Of a stretch of 64,000 nucleotides of DNA, positions 34,290-46,450 are shown piece by piece. The notes under the pieces were generated by a model. That model was not told the DNA's origin and ran no database searches. It worked only from the letters and a program-made list of their open reading frames with translations. The stretch is taken from NCBI GenBank assembly GCA_003255025.1, contig QANY01004000.1:496001-560000 (forward strand), in the 5' to 3' direction. Every line of letters starts with the position of its first letter. Position 1 is the first letter of the stretch. This DNA is from Datisca glomerata. Lineage: Eukaryota > Streptophyta > Magnoliopsida > Cucurbitales > Datiscaceae. The position numbers and the translations under genes are program-made.

Positions 34290-35299
34290 TTGGAAAGGAA
34301 ATGGCATAAAAGGCCTATTCCTTCATATATTCAAATTACTGAATCTTATTTAGTTAACCAATTTTATGTTTGTGTAGAAAATTTATACGAATGGAATATC
34401 GATGGTCTTTCTGAACAGGAAGTCCTTAAAAAATTACAACACATGGCTAAGATAGGCAATAGTTACATTACCATACACAATTTACCTCACAATGAGGTAT
34501 TCAAACTTTTAGTCACAGGATTCACTAGAATGATTCATTCTTGGTGGGAAAAACATCTCACTGAAGAATCCAAAAATATCATTCATTCAGCAGTAAATAT
34601 TTATGCTAAAGGAACCCTAATTATTAGAGAGGATCGGGAAACAAAGACTAATTCCATTAATACCCTCTTCTGCACAATAATTGAACATTTCATTGGAATG
34701 CCAAGTAATGTTACTTCGCACATCCATAACAATTAACCAATCTTATGTGTCCACTCCTAAGTGATTTTGACTGGTACAAAAATATATTAGTCAAAGGATG
34801 ATATTAATCAATCCTCTTAGAAAGAAATTTTATCAATGGCTTACCCAATTTGTGTGCCCACAAAATTAGGACATTCCTTAGTAATGACCTAGAAAATATA
34901 GACTATAAAAGTCTCACCCACGATACAATCATCACATAAATACAAAAGGAAGGTCTAACAATGTGTATAGACATGAAAATGAATAAACAAATTAAAAAAA
35001 CTGTCAAATATGAATTAGGTAATTTCTGTGAACAATATGATTTACCCGCTATTACTCTTTCTCAAAAGAATAGGAAAAATTCTCATCTAAATCCTAGAAG
35101 AGTTTACAAATCTTATATGAAAAAATACCACAAAAAGAAAAATAAAAATTTTGACAAATACTTCTCTAAGAATAAAAGTTATTCTAGAAGAAAATTCAAT
35201 AAAAATTTTATTGATAAAAGTAAAATTAAGTGTTTTATATGTGGCCAGAATGGTCATTTTTCTTACACTTGTCAAGTAAAAATAAAATTAATTAATTAA
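34290..35299 (+). pseudogene. EPRV capsid with intact zinc knuckle, locus II
   Basis: The frame at 34290-34736 holds the capsid core (SEQEVLKKLQHMAKIG, FTRMIHSWWEKHL, NTLFCTIIEHFIGMP). After a broken stretch, the frame at 34961-35299 is strongly basic and ends with CFICGQNGHFSYTC, a complete CX2CX4HX4C zinc knuckle for nucleic-acid binding. Locus I has lost this knuckle. An alternative would be a retrotransposon Gag, but the neighbouring movement protein argues for a pararetrovirus. Confidence 0.75.
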
Positions 35300-35325
35300 A
35301 AATTTTTAAATAAGATAAACAATAA

Positions 35326-35570
35326 TTGTTTAGAATCATAGAATCAACAGATTATTATAAGAGTAGTAATGAAGATTTAAGAGAATTTGAATCTCACAAA
35401 TCTAACGATTCAAGCTCTTCAAGTTTTGATAGTGATTCTCCTAACATCTTTATGGGGTGTAGAGATAGTTGTTGTCAGAAAAATATTAATGTTTTAAATA
35501 ACAATGAAGAACATGAAAACCTCTTGTTATATTTGATTAATAAAATTAAAAATCCTGAATTAAAATAAGA
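35326..35570 (+). pseudogene. EPRV acidic serine-rich linker, locus II
   Basis: One frame with SSNEDLREFE and SNDSSSSSFDSDS, then CRDSCCQ. Acidic stretches lie next to the capsid in caulimovirids. The same stretch recurs in fragments at 17.3 kb and 25.8 kb. No function can be assigned from sequence alone. Confidence 0.55.
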
Positions 35571-35950
35571 ATACCTTGAAAGACGTAGGAAGGTAATTCA
35601 AAAGAAGGAAAATTCTAAGTCTAATAATACTACAAGCCTTTCACAAACTCTTGAAAAATTCAACAGAGTTAAAGGAAAGGAAAAAGAATTTGTTTAGAGG
35701 AACTTCAAAAAGAAATTTAAAATATTAAAACTGAAATAAAAAAATTAAAAGAATCAAATACATAAATAACAAAAGAATTAAATCTCTTAAAAATAGAGAA
35801 TCTAATTAAAAATCATGAATCCAGTGAACTTGAAAAACCTAGTAAATCTTCAATTTCTGATAATGAGAAAGTAGAACTTGTTATCAACTATCAATATGAT
35901 GATAACTTCATCTAAATTCTTAATCACATCAAAATAAAGCAATGACATAT
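35571..35950 (+). pseudogene. EPRV capsid-protease linker, locus II
   Basis: A lysine- and glutamate-rich stretch in the coding direction, broken by several stops, matching the reverse complement of 16.85-17.2 kb. Its composition suggests a coiled coil in the ancestor. Confidence 0.45.
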
Positions 35951-36400
35951 AATGGTCAGAATAATAATTCATGATTTTGATTTCACTTCAATGGCTCTTA
36001 TTGATTCAGGAACTTATTTGAATTGTATGCAGGAAGGACTCATTCCTACCAAGTACTTCAAAAAGATAAAAGAATCTTTGTCTTATTCCAATGGTACTAA
36101 AATGCATATCAATTATGAAATCTCCAAAGTTCATATTTGTCAAGATAATTATTTTTTTAAAAATCGTTTGTCTTAGTAAAAAATATGACTGACAAAATTA
36201 TTTTGGGTTTACCATTCATTTCTTTATTGTATCTTTTTATAATAGAGCATGATGGGATAACTAATTATCCCATACATAAGCTTATCAAATTCAAATTTCT
36301 TTATTTTTCTCACAATGAGAAATTGAAAATTTTAAAAGAAAAATCTGTTTATAAAACTGTGAATGTGATTTCTTGAAAAGGAAAACAAATATGTTTTCTG
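35951..36400 (+). pseudogene. EPRV aspartic protease, locus II
   Basis: The frame at 35952-36176 contains ALIDSGTYLNCMQEGLIPTK with the D-S-G active site of retropepsins, and the frame at 36185-36376 contains KIILGLPFISLLYLF, the hydrophobic C-terminal stretch of the protease. A stop and frame change separate the two. Confidence 0.7.
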
Positions 36401-37100
36401 CAAGATAAAATAAAATAAAAAAGAACCGAAGAACAACTCCAAAATCCTGTTCTTAGATAGATAAAACTGATAAATATAAAAATGCATTTGGTCGTTATAA
36501 ATGGAAAGTAATGCCATTTAATTTTAAATTTGCTCCAAGTAAATTTCAAAATATAGTGATTGAACTCTTGAATCAATTTATTGATTTCTCGATTAGTAAT
36601 GTTCTTATTTTCTCTAAATATGTTCAATAAAATTGAAAACATTTTAAATTGTTTGTTAAGATAATAAAATAAAATAGTTTAGTTATCTTTACAGGAAAAT
36701 CAAATTATTTCAATATAAGAATAGATTTGTAGGACTTGAGATTTATTATTTCATTATTAAGGAAATTAATTAGATCATACAATTTGCTTTATTAAATCAA
36801 GAATTTCTTTCAATAATTGATTGCAAATCTACAAAACATGTTTTGGAAAAAAGGACATTACTTCCTAACAAAATTTTGCTAGGTAAGAGTTGATTTTTAG
36901 CAATTTTAATTTTAATATTTAATTCATTCAAGGCATTAATAATTAAATTCATGACTTCCTTTCTCATGAATTTATGCAGGAAATCATTTCAAAATTCCAC
37001 AATGGACGAATTTGAGAACTCTGACATGGTAGAATACGGAAAGGTAAAGCCTAGAATACTAAACCAAAGTTATTTCAAAATCAAGAAACTCAATGGCAGG
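36401..37100 (+). pseudogene. EPRV RT/RNase H remnant with catalytic loop deleted, locus II
   Basis: The plus strand reads YKWKVMPFNFKFAPSKFQN near 36500, an RT stretch. Where the YIDD catalytic loop should follow it reads FSISNVLIFSK, so the aspartate pair is missing and the flanks are joined. The N-terminal half of RT is also missing after 36400. Sequence from 36780 on matches the end of RNase H (LLPNKILLGKS). This copy cannot encode active polymerase. Confidence 0.65.
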
Positions 37101-38690
37101 TAGCTGCCTTTTACTCAAAACTCTCATTCATTAATTATGGTCATAATGAATTTGAATATCCAAGAAATGTCTAGATTGATGAATTGGATGAAATTTTGGA
37201 AGATATTGGGTTGAAGCATGAGTTTAATGCAACATTAATTCAATGGTATGAAAAATGTGAAAAAATAGGTTTTCACAAGGATAATGGAATCTGTTATGAT
37301 AACAAAAAAAATTTTAACTATGAACCTTTTGGGACAAGCAATTTTTAAAATCCAATTTCCAGAAAAAACAATCAAAGAATTTTTTATATTAGAATGAACT
37401 TTCTTCATCATGCCTAACGGATTTGAAAAGAGACATAGACATGCTATAGAATCCTTAACAAAAAGAATTAGTATCACTTCAGAAATCATGTAAGAATGAT
37501 GAATGGTTCAATTATATAAGAGTATTCAACTCAATAATTGGTCCTCAAAACAGAAATTAAAAAGGAGTCTTCTACTCGTAACCAAGCCCAATTAACAACA
37601 CTTGGGTTCATCAGACATAATCACCAATCAGACCTGGTCAACCAATTTGATATCTTCTCAAACACTCAATCCTTTGATGCCCAATCACTTGACCAACCAA
37701 TTACAAATTATAGCAACTCATCCTCTTATTTTCATAAAATGCCCATCGAAAATCTCTTCATATTGAGCCTCCCATTTACTCATTTGAAAGATCCTGCTGA
37801 AATAGAAAAATTCTATTTCCTTCCAAAATTCCATTTTGTCGTTGGTCACAAGGACAAAAGTCTTAGTTTCCACAATGACATTCTCTTAAAAATAAAATTT
37901 GTTGATATTATCCCAACAAAGAACCATGAAGGAAATATCATCTATCATTCCTTCTGCATTCTCAAAATTATCACCATGGAAGAATGGAAAATCTATCCTT
38001 CAAGTCTAAAAAATCTTTTAAATAAAAAATATACAATTATCTTGACTATATTGATGCTTGGCACATGATTTTCCTACATCAAAATAGTGATTTTTCTCAT
38101 TCGTGGATTTTGATTCGACAAAAATTTCAAATTTAATTTTCAAAATGGTTCTTAAGTTGGTGGTCAATCCATGGCCTTATCTTAGAATCTTTCCCAACCA
38201 TTTTCAACAAGATTTTAATTTATTCCTGAAAATATACGAACCCTCACCAATTGAGGTTTCTTTTCCCAAATTTTTTTACTTTACAAGTAAATTCAAAATA
38301 CCCTGGATTTTAAAATGGTAATACTCAATTGAAGATAGAATCCTCACTAGGAAATATTATGTTAAATGGTGGGATAAATTCAATACCCTAGGAATAATTA
38401 CCTCCATTAACCATGAATTTGCAAACATCCACCCTTAATTTAAGTTGACAAAAAATTCCTATACTCAGGTTCCATTTAAAATTAATGAGCCCATCAACCC
38501 AGATCCACAAATTAAACCATCCAGTTCAAATCCATTCAAAAAATCCAAAGCCATAAAATTAAAATCCAAATTGAAGCAAGAAAAATCCAAAAAATGCTTC
38601 TATTTTAGGAAGACAATGACGATTCTGACTCTGAATCATCCGAAGAGTCAAGTCTCCCAATTAAATCAAATATCCAAAAACCCCAATCAT
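37101..38690 (+). pseudogene. EPRV C-terminal region, locus II first copy
   Basis: The frame at 37538-38068 (176 codons) is the longest surviving piece of this domain in the window; landmarks are NQFDIFSNTQSFDAQSLDQP, PFTHLKDPAEIEKFY and FHFVVGHKDKSLSFHNDILL. Frames at 38103-38321 and 38445-38747 continue it. In the last frame the reading passes from this domain directly into protease-end sequence (DKIILGLPFISML) at about 38690, marking the tandem junction. Confidence 0.65.
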
Positions 38691-40330
38691 ACAGATAAAA
38701 TTATTTTAGGTTTACCATTCATTTCTATGTTGTTCCTTTTACAATAAAACATGATGGGATAAATACTTATCCCACGGATGAACCTGTTGAATTCAAATTT
38801 CTTTCTTTTTCTCCCAATGAGAAATTGAAAACTATTAAACAAAATTTTATTTTTAAATCCATAAATTTAATTTCTTGTAAAGAAAAATAATTATTTTTTT
38901 ACAAGATGAAATAAAATTCAAAAGAGTTGAAGAACAGCTTCCGAACCTTGTCCTTCAAAAATAAATTAAAATCTTTGAACAAAGAATTTGTAAAGAATTA
39001 TGTCATGACATTTCCAATGTTTTCTGGTATAGAAAGCATCATAGTATCAGTCTGTCTTATATTAAAGGATTTGATGAAAAGAATATCCCTACCAATTCAG
39101 ATGAATTCTGAAATGCTTGAGTTCTGCAAGAAAAAAATTACAGAACTTCTCAACAAAAATATTATTAGAATGAGCAAATATCATTGGTCTTGCTCCGCTT
39201 TTTATGTCTAGAAAGCCAACGAAATTGAACGAGGAGTTCCTCGATTAGTTATTATTACAAACTCATTAACAATGTTTTATAATAGATAAGATATCCAATA
39301 TCGAATAAAAGGGACTTAATCAATAGGCTTGGAGATGCTGTCGTATTCTCTATGTTTGACATGAAATCTAGATTCTGGCAAATCTAAATAACTAAAAATG
39401 ACAAATATAAGACTACATTTGTAAGTCTATTTGGCCATAACGAGTGGAATGTAATGTTTTTTTGTCTTAAAAATGCTCCAAGTGAAATCTAAAATATAAT
39501 GAATGAAATCGTTAATCAATTTACGGATTTCTCAATTGTTTACATTGATGATGATCTCATTTTTTTTCTAGATCAATAGAACAACATTGGAAACATCTTT
39601 AATTGTTTTCCAAGATAATAAATCAAAATGGTTTGATTATTTCAATCCAAGATTAGATTCCTAGGATTTGAAATACATCATTCCATAATTAAATCAATTG
39701 ACCAAGTAATACAATTTGCTCATAAATTCCCTGGTGAAATCCTTGACAAAATCCAATTACAAAGATTTTCGGGATACTTAAATTACATACTTGATTTTTA
39801 TAATAAATTGAGAATTGATTGCAAGCCTCTCTTTGAAAAGCTTAAGAAAGATCCTCCTCCTTGGACATCTACCCACACCAATTTAATTAAGAGAATTAAA
39901 ACTCATGTTAAGACACTTCCTTGTCTTGGCATCCCCTCTAATAATTCTTTTAAAAAATTTCGTACCGATACCTCTGAAATTGGATATAGAGGTATCTTAT
40001 TACAAAAAATATCTCTAGAATCACCTCAATAGATTGTCAGATTCACATCTAGAACATGGTCTCAATCCCAAGTTAATTATAATAAAATTAAAAAGGAAAT
40101 ATTATTTGTTGTTCAGTGTATACAAAAATGTAAGGATGACTTATTGAATTAAAGATTCCTCTTAAAAATTGACTGTAAATCTGCAAAAAATGTTTTAGAA
40201 AAATATGTTAAAATATTACTTCCAAACAAATTTTTGCTCGATGGCAGTCCATTCTTAGTACTTTTTATTTTAATATTGAATTCATTCAAGGCATTAATAA
40301 TTCAATTCCTGACTTCTTGATTCGTGAATT
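38690..40330 (+). pseudogene. EPRV protease-end, RT and RNase H, locus II second copy
   Basis: After the junction, 38690-38880 is the end of the protease. The frame 38927-39211 carries an early RT stretch (LEFCKKKITELLNKNIIRMS, then WSCSAFYV). Around 39400-39560 RT readings include YKTTFVSLFGHNEWNVM and IVYIDDDLIF, so this copy keeps the YIDD catalytic motif. The frame 39808-40032 and sequence to 40250 correspond to RNase H (FRTDTSEIGYRGILLQK). Stops interrupt all parts. Confidence 0.7.
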
Positions 40331-41640
40331 TTTACGAGAACGTCAAGATGGCGTCTAGGCCCCAGGCCTCAAAGAATACAATCAAAAGGGAGTCATCGAC
40401 TCCACAATTGACCCTTAAGGCCCAAATTAAAGAAGAGTCTTCTACGCCTAGGCAAACCCAACTAACAATACTTGACCCATTTTCAGTCTCTAAACCTTTT
40501 GACTCACAATTGCCTCACAATTGGTCAACCAATTTGACCCATTTTCAGTCTCTAAACCTTTTGACTCACAATTGGTCAGCAACCAATCAAAAAAATAAAA
40601 GAAATCATCCCCATATTACAGAAAGACCCCCAGTAAAAATCTTTTTCATATTGAGCCCTCATTTGCTCACTTGAAAAATCTAATTGAAATAGAAAAATCT
40701 CATTTCTTTTCAGATTTTCACTTTGTCCCTGCTCACAAGGACAAAAATCGGATATTCGTTTAGAAACAAAATCAGTAAATATTAGCCCAATAAACAGTTC
40801 AGAAGGAAAGATCTTCTATCATTCCTTTTACATTCTCAAAATCATAACCATGGAATAATGGAAAATCCATCATTCAGGTCTAAAATCCCTTTTGAATAAA
40901 AAATAATATAATTATTTTGACTATATTGATATCTGACAAATAATTTTCTTGTATCAAAATAGTGAATTTTCTCATTCCTGATTTTTAAATTTTGATAAAA
41001 ATTTCAAAGTCAATTTTTCAAAATGATTTTTAAGATTATGGTCAATCCATGGCCCTGTCTTAGAATTATTTTCAATTGAACTTCAACAAAATTTTAATTT
41101 ATTTCTAAAATTGTTCAAACCCTCACCAATTGAGGTTTCTTAACCACAACTACTTTATTTTATGAATAAATACAAAATTTCATGGATCTTAAAATGACAG
41201 TATTCAATTGAAGAATAAATTCTCACGAGACAAGACCCTAAACCATATTAAAATTGGCCAATCCTTCTCCTATGGCTCCATTAAAAATTAATGAGTCAAC
41301 CAAACCAATCCCACAAACCAAATCATCCGGTTCATCCCAAGAATCCAGGCCCAAATCAAAACCCTCTCCAAAGGGAAAATCCAAGGCCACCAAATCAAAG
41401 TCTAAATTAAAGCAGGAACTAATGCAAAAAATCCTTCTCCTCCTTGAAGACAATACTAATTCTGACTCTGAATCATTAGTAGAGTCAAATCATCCAATTA
41501 AAATAAAAAAAAACCCAAAAAGACAATCATCCAAGACTTTCTCTCAACAATTGAAGGATAAATCACAGGGTCACGTCCTTTCTCAATGGGCTTATCATCC
41601 TTTCCAGGATTCATAAGACCCATTTGATAGTTTCAATCTC
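40324..41640 (+). pseudogene. EPRV C-terminal region, locus II second copy
   Basis: The frame at 40324-40674 contains a small internal repeat: LTHFQSLNLLTHNWS follows the related stretch DPFSVSKPFDSQLPHNWS, reflecting a duplication of about 55 bp at roughly 40480-40575. The frame at 41254-41616 (120 codons) is the proline-, serine- and lysine-rich tail (KPSPKGKSKATKSKSKLKQE) with the acidic NTNSDSESLVES stretch seen in other copies. Confidence 0.6.
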
Positions 41641-41890
41641 AGTGACGATGAATAAAGAAAAATAGTTCACCTTTGGCAAAATGCTAATGTTTGAATAATA
41701 AAAAAAATCAATAATTGAAGCATAAGAATCCAAGATAGTAATTATGAAGGACTCCAATATACAACAATAGTCACAATGACTTTCAAAGACAACAACCATC
41801 ACAAAGCAATTATGAAGACAGAAGGCCAAGATAATAATTATGAAGACAGAAGACCAAGATAACAATTATTAGTTAATTCATGGTCGCCCC
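41641..41890 (+). promoter_or_regulatory. EPRV intergenic start, locus II (no TATA)
   Basis: It matches the first part of the intergenic region of the minus copies (blocks such as caatagtcacaatgactttc and aagacagaagaccaagataa). It ends before the conserved GTTCACC block and TATA box, so this copy has no promoter of its own at its 3' end. Confidence 0.55.
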
Positions 41891-42139
41891 TATCACAAAG
41901 TTGCTAATGGATTTTCGTATGCCATGCGGACAAAAGGATCTCAGCTGGTGTAGGGTTCTCGTCCTACAGACCCCATTTTGGTGCCATTGCAGTGGGATCA
42001 CTGGGCCCTCCAGTTTTTCGATAAGGCTTTCCCAAGGGGTCTAATTTAGTGCTTCATAGTGGCCTTCCTCAGCAAAGAGATCCGCCTTCCTAATAAATCC
42101 GTTCCCAGCTATGAAGCTACTCTCATGATGAACACGTGG
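41891..42139. other. Unassigned 249 bp between EPRV and gypsy LTR
   Basis: Less AT-rich than its neighbours. A short plus-strand reading NGFSYAMRTKGSQLV is followed by a stop and further readable stretches, but I do not recognise it. It could be a fragment of another element or of the gypsy insertion target. Confidence 0.4.
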
Positions 42140-44700
42140 TGTAATACCCAAGCTTTATAAGGGGTAATTGTGTAATTGCATTATCACTCACACCATATAA
42201 GTATTACACTCTAGTATAACCCCCTCATTCTCCATTTCTAACTCACGAATCCTTCCCACACTCACATCTTAAACACATTACACCCTAATCCTCCAGTATC
42301 ACTTTTATATCCCTCGCTCTCCCATTTGTTTTACATGAAGCCTTCACTCCGTAACTGTTATTTCTATCTTTTACGGTTTTCTTCCCCCCAGTGCCACCCC
42401 TATGTTCTTCTCCTTCTTTGTTCATTTTCCATTAGTTTCCTTGTCAATTTTAAGGTTAACCATTTCTTCTATATTTCTTCATTCTTTTAATCGTTTCTCT
42501 CTTTCTCAATTCAGATTTGTATATTTCAGTGTTTATATATATTTATTGAATCTGAAAAATTTTCAAATTTCCAGTTAATTCTTCATCTTCCGTCTATGTT
42601 TTTTAAGTCTTTGCATCGCCGCGCAAAGCCATTCTTCCTCAATTCCGGTAAGGCATTTTATTTTTCTTTCTCTCGTTTCTCATGCTTTCAACCTTAATCT
42701 TTCTATCTCAATGTTTATTTAATATCTAGTTCTGTATTTTCTTAATTTTCAGTGATAGACATTTTGTCCATCTTTGTTTCTGGCATCATCGTCGCACCGT
42801 CGTTGTGCATTGATTTCAGTAAGCCCTTTGATTTTTCTCCTTCTCCATTTCGGCTTTTCTCTTATTTTTCTCTCTGATTCTTGACTTTCATGCTCTCTAT
42901 CTTAAGTTCTCTTATATGGAATCCCCTTGATCATTTTCATCGGATCGTAGTTGTTTGCTTCGTCATTATTGCATTCGGCAAGCTTAATTCCTTGCTTTCT
43001 TTCTTTTTCTCTCTATCTTTCTTTCCTTGTTCACTCTCTGTATTGACTGCAACTGGGTCTTGCAATCAAGTTGATTTTGACCCGACCTGATCCGACTCAG
43101 ATTTTACCCAGACCAAACTGATTCAGTTAAACCAAACTAAACTGGTTCGATCAGACCGAGCCGAGTCGATCCATCCAAACCAACCTGAACCGATTCAACA
43201 TAACCAAACTAATTTAGTTCAATCGAACCAGACCAAACCAATTGAGCCAGACCAACCTGAATTGGTCCAACCCAACTAGATCAAACCAGTCCAACCAAAC
43301 AAGCTCGAACTATTCAACCCAACCAGATCAAACTGGTCTAACCCAGCAGAACTGAACCAGTTCAGATCGCTCGAACTTAGTTGAACCGCTTGATCAGTTT
43401 ACACCTGGTTTAGTTTCCATCTTTGTCTGACTTCACTCGCCCTCCAAGTTAATTAAATAATTGTAGTATTATATGAATATTTTGTGTTCTAGGGTCCTTG
43501 GATTGCAGATCGTTAGCTTCTGAATTTAATTTGTAGCAAACCAGGTAAGTGGATTTACATAGTATTCTGTTCATATGTTATAAGTGTAGCATATATAACG
43601 TAAAATTGTTTTTATTATTTCCTTATGTTGCTCAATCTTATGAACAAGTGTTTTATTTATTTTTTCATATCACGATGAAATTATTTACCATGTTATGTAT
43701 TATTAGATTTTGAGTTATGCACATAATAGATATATCGTTTATGTTCATGAATAAATTATATGTTTACTCATGTATATATGATAATATGAATTATGAATCT
43801 TAACTCAAGTAAAGTGATAAAGTAATAAGAGGTAGACTTAGTCATGTCCCTTGGTTATCAAGTAACTAGATAATTCACATCATGTTATTAACTATACGGT
43901 TGAGTGTCACCATGTTCATGTTAGCGTCCTTAAAGTTCAAATAACTTTAAGTGACATCAAGTTTTAGGACACCCAATCAGTCATGTTTACATTTATGTTA
44001 CAATTTCAAGTGTGAAACAATTCTAGTTAGGTTGTTAATCGGGAGATATGCCTAGTCGAATTATGATCAAGCAAGTACAAGTATCAGCAAGAATAAGTAC
44101 AAGTTCAAGTTAGATATTAACCATGAAATCAGTTATGTTAATCACAAGTATTTTATGTTATTTAACAATCAAGTGAATGTGTTAAATTAAAGTTAAATGA
44201 GTTATATGTTTACATTTATGTCATGTGAAGCTTACTAGTATGTGAGTATATTTACTGAGTATTTTTAATACTCACTGCCCATAGATGAATATGTTGCAGG
44301 TGATGACAAGCACCATGAGTGAGAGACTGTCACAGTCAACGAAAATAGGAGATTTTCACTAACTACGATTATATGACATCAGAAAAAGATTTCAGTTTAA
44401 TTGCAGTTGATTCGTGAATTTATGAAATTTCATGTTTTAGTCTTCGAGAATATGTTTGACATTCATGTTTTATGGATTTTTGTAATCAATTTTATCATAG
44501 ATTAATGGATCACATATTCCAGTTTATTGAGTAGATATTCTCTTAAAACAATTTTATGCTTTTGATATTTAATGTTAAAATTAGGGTAAATTAGGATTTT
44601 CAATTTGAGAATTTCCTCCAATAGGGTTTCAATTGAATTGGAGATTTTTGAATAAGTGAAATTACATACATGTTTAACCCTCAGAAATCGGGACGTTACA
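42140..44700 (+). repeat. 5' LTR of the gypsy element
   Basis: It starts TGTAATACCCAAGC and ends GGGACGTTACA, with the primer-binding site four bases later. It aligns along its whole length with 48056-50557. A region at 43085-43390 consists of a loose tandem series of aaccaga/aaccgattca units, also present in the 3' LTR at 49010-49260. Confidence 0.9.
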
Positions 44701-44703
44701 GTT

Positions 44704-44715
44704 TGGTATCAGAGC
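44704..44715 (+). promoter_or_regulatory. Primer-binding site of the gypsy element (tRNA-Met)
   Basis: TGGTATCAGAGC, complementary to the 3' end of initiator tRNA-Met, lies three bases after the LTR end. Confidence 0.9.
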
Positions 44716-45230
44716 AAATGTTTCAGATTCTATAGATATTTTCTAATGAAAATTATGGCATGACACTCACTCTACTCCTTCCTCACCTTTTAAGTCAGGC
44801 ATGTATATGATAATTGTTTTAATTATTGAATAAATATGTGTATGTTATGTTTACTTATGATATGTTTATGTTACGTATACGTATTATGCATGTGATGATG
44901 ACTAGACATGTTCCGTAAGTTTGAGCATCTTTTATTTCATCAGTTAATGAAGTTAGCGATGAAAAAAGTAGTTTTAGAGATTTGACCAACACAAAGTATG
45001 AGCGAGAATTTGAAGAGTTATTTATGCAACTCATTGTGTTGATAACGTGAATTTTAAGACATGATAGTTTGAAAGGGATCTTCTTTCTGAGATCAAAGAA
45101 ATGTGGTTCTTCATTATCACACCACGTCTAAGGCACTTTCTTGACCATGGTAATTGGCGTTACCTAGCTTGTGTTTTGGATACCTTTAAGACACCAGTGG
45201 CTATTAGCTCAGTTCTGGATGCTTGTAAAT
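44716..45230 (+). pseudogene. Gypsy gag remnant
   Basis: Only traces suggest Gag (the reading NTKYEREFEELFMQL near 44990). There is no zinc knuckle and no protease motif. About 2 kb of gag-protease expected in an autonomous element is missing, so the element could only have moved with outside help, if at all. Confidence 0.4.
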
Positions 45231-46450
45231 TTTCAAATGTCTTTTTAGATTAAATTTCAGGACTTCCACCTGCTTGAGAGATGGATTTACACATTGAGTT
45301 GGTAACATGCACTACGCGTATATCAAAAGCTTCATATCGTAGGGCTCATGTTAAGTTGAAAGAACTTAAGGATCAACTTTATGAATTATTGGATATGGTT
45401 ATTACTATATCAAGTGCTTCATGTTAGGGAACTCTAGTATTATTTGTCAGAAAGAAAGATGGATCAATGAGGGTATGCATTGACTACAGGGAGTTGAACC
45501 GAGTCACTATCAAGAATAAGTATCCGTTACCACGCATTGAGAATTTGTTTGATCAACTTCAGGGAGCATTAGTATTCCCTAATATTGATTTGAGATCAGG
45601 TTACCATCAACTCAGGATTCGAGATGAGGATATTCCTAAGATAGCATTTCATACTCGTTACGGCCATTACGAGTTTGTAGTGATGTTGTTTGGATTAACT
45701 AATGCTCCGGCGGCCTTTATGGATTTCATGAACATGGTGTTCAAATAATAATTGAATTCTTTTGTGATTGTCTTCATTGATGATATTCTGGTATACTCTA
45801 GGCCGGAGGCTGATCATATGGATCACCTTAGGATTATTTTGCAAAAGCATTACGGACACACCAGTTATATGCCAAATTCAACATATGGATCACTAAGTGT
45901 GAGTTTTGGCTTTAGCAAGTATCATTTGTTGGTCATGTGGTATCTCAAGATGGAATCTCCGTTGACTTGCCTAAGATTGAATTGGTGGTTAGCTGGCCTC
46001 AACCAACAAATGTTGGGGAAGTTCACAGTTTTCTAGGTCTAGCAGGATATTACCAGAGATTCGTTAAGAGTTTTACAAAGATCATTGTTCCACTTACTCA
46101 GTTGATCAGGAAGAACTATTTTCAGTGCCTTAAACAAAAATTAGTGTCAGCGCCAGTGTTGACCATTTCAGATGGTAAGAGCGACTTTATGATTTACAGT
46201 GATGCTTCTAAGAGAGGTTTGGATTGTGTTTTAATGCAACAAGGAAAGGTCATAGCATATGCTTCTCGTCAACTCAAGCCTTATGAATAGAATTATCCTA
46301 CTCATGATTTGGAGTCAGCTGTAGTTGTTTTTGCCCTCAAGATTTGGAGACATTACTTATATGGTTATAAGTGCCAGATTTACACAGATCATAAGAGTCT
46401 CAAGTACTTTTTCACTCAGAAAGATCTTAACATGAGGCAACGCCACTGGT
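45231..46450 (+). pseudogene. Gypsy RT and RNase H
   Basis: The frame 45467-45748 holds [20 protein letters not shown], then [15 protein letters not shown] and [13 protein letters not shown], classical RT blocks. After a stop at 45747 the catalytic FIDDILVYS follows in 45752-46036. A frame change leads to 45937-46290 with [15 protein letters not shown] and the RNase H start [15 protein letters not shown]. It is not continuous, so it is inactive, but the catalytic residues of RT are present. Confidence 0.85.

Larger units (their letters stand above)
32028..41890 (+). other. EPRV locus II: plus-strand provirus with partial tandem copy
   Basis: Order on the plus strand is leader (32028-32436), movement protein, capsid and zinc knuckle, protease, RT, RNase H and C-terminal domain (to 38690), then a second protease-end, RT, RNase H and C-terminal domain (38690-41640) and the start of an intergenic region (41640-41890). 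This copy preserves more open frames than locus I, but every domain still carries stops or frameshifts. Confidence 0.8.

Noticed and set aside
8899..41890. A complete, possibly inducible viral genome
   Set aside because: Every copy has many stops, frameshifts and missing parts, and only one carries an intact primer site. None can be considered functional.
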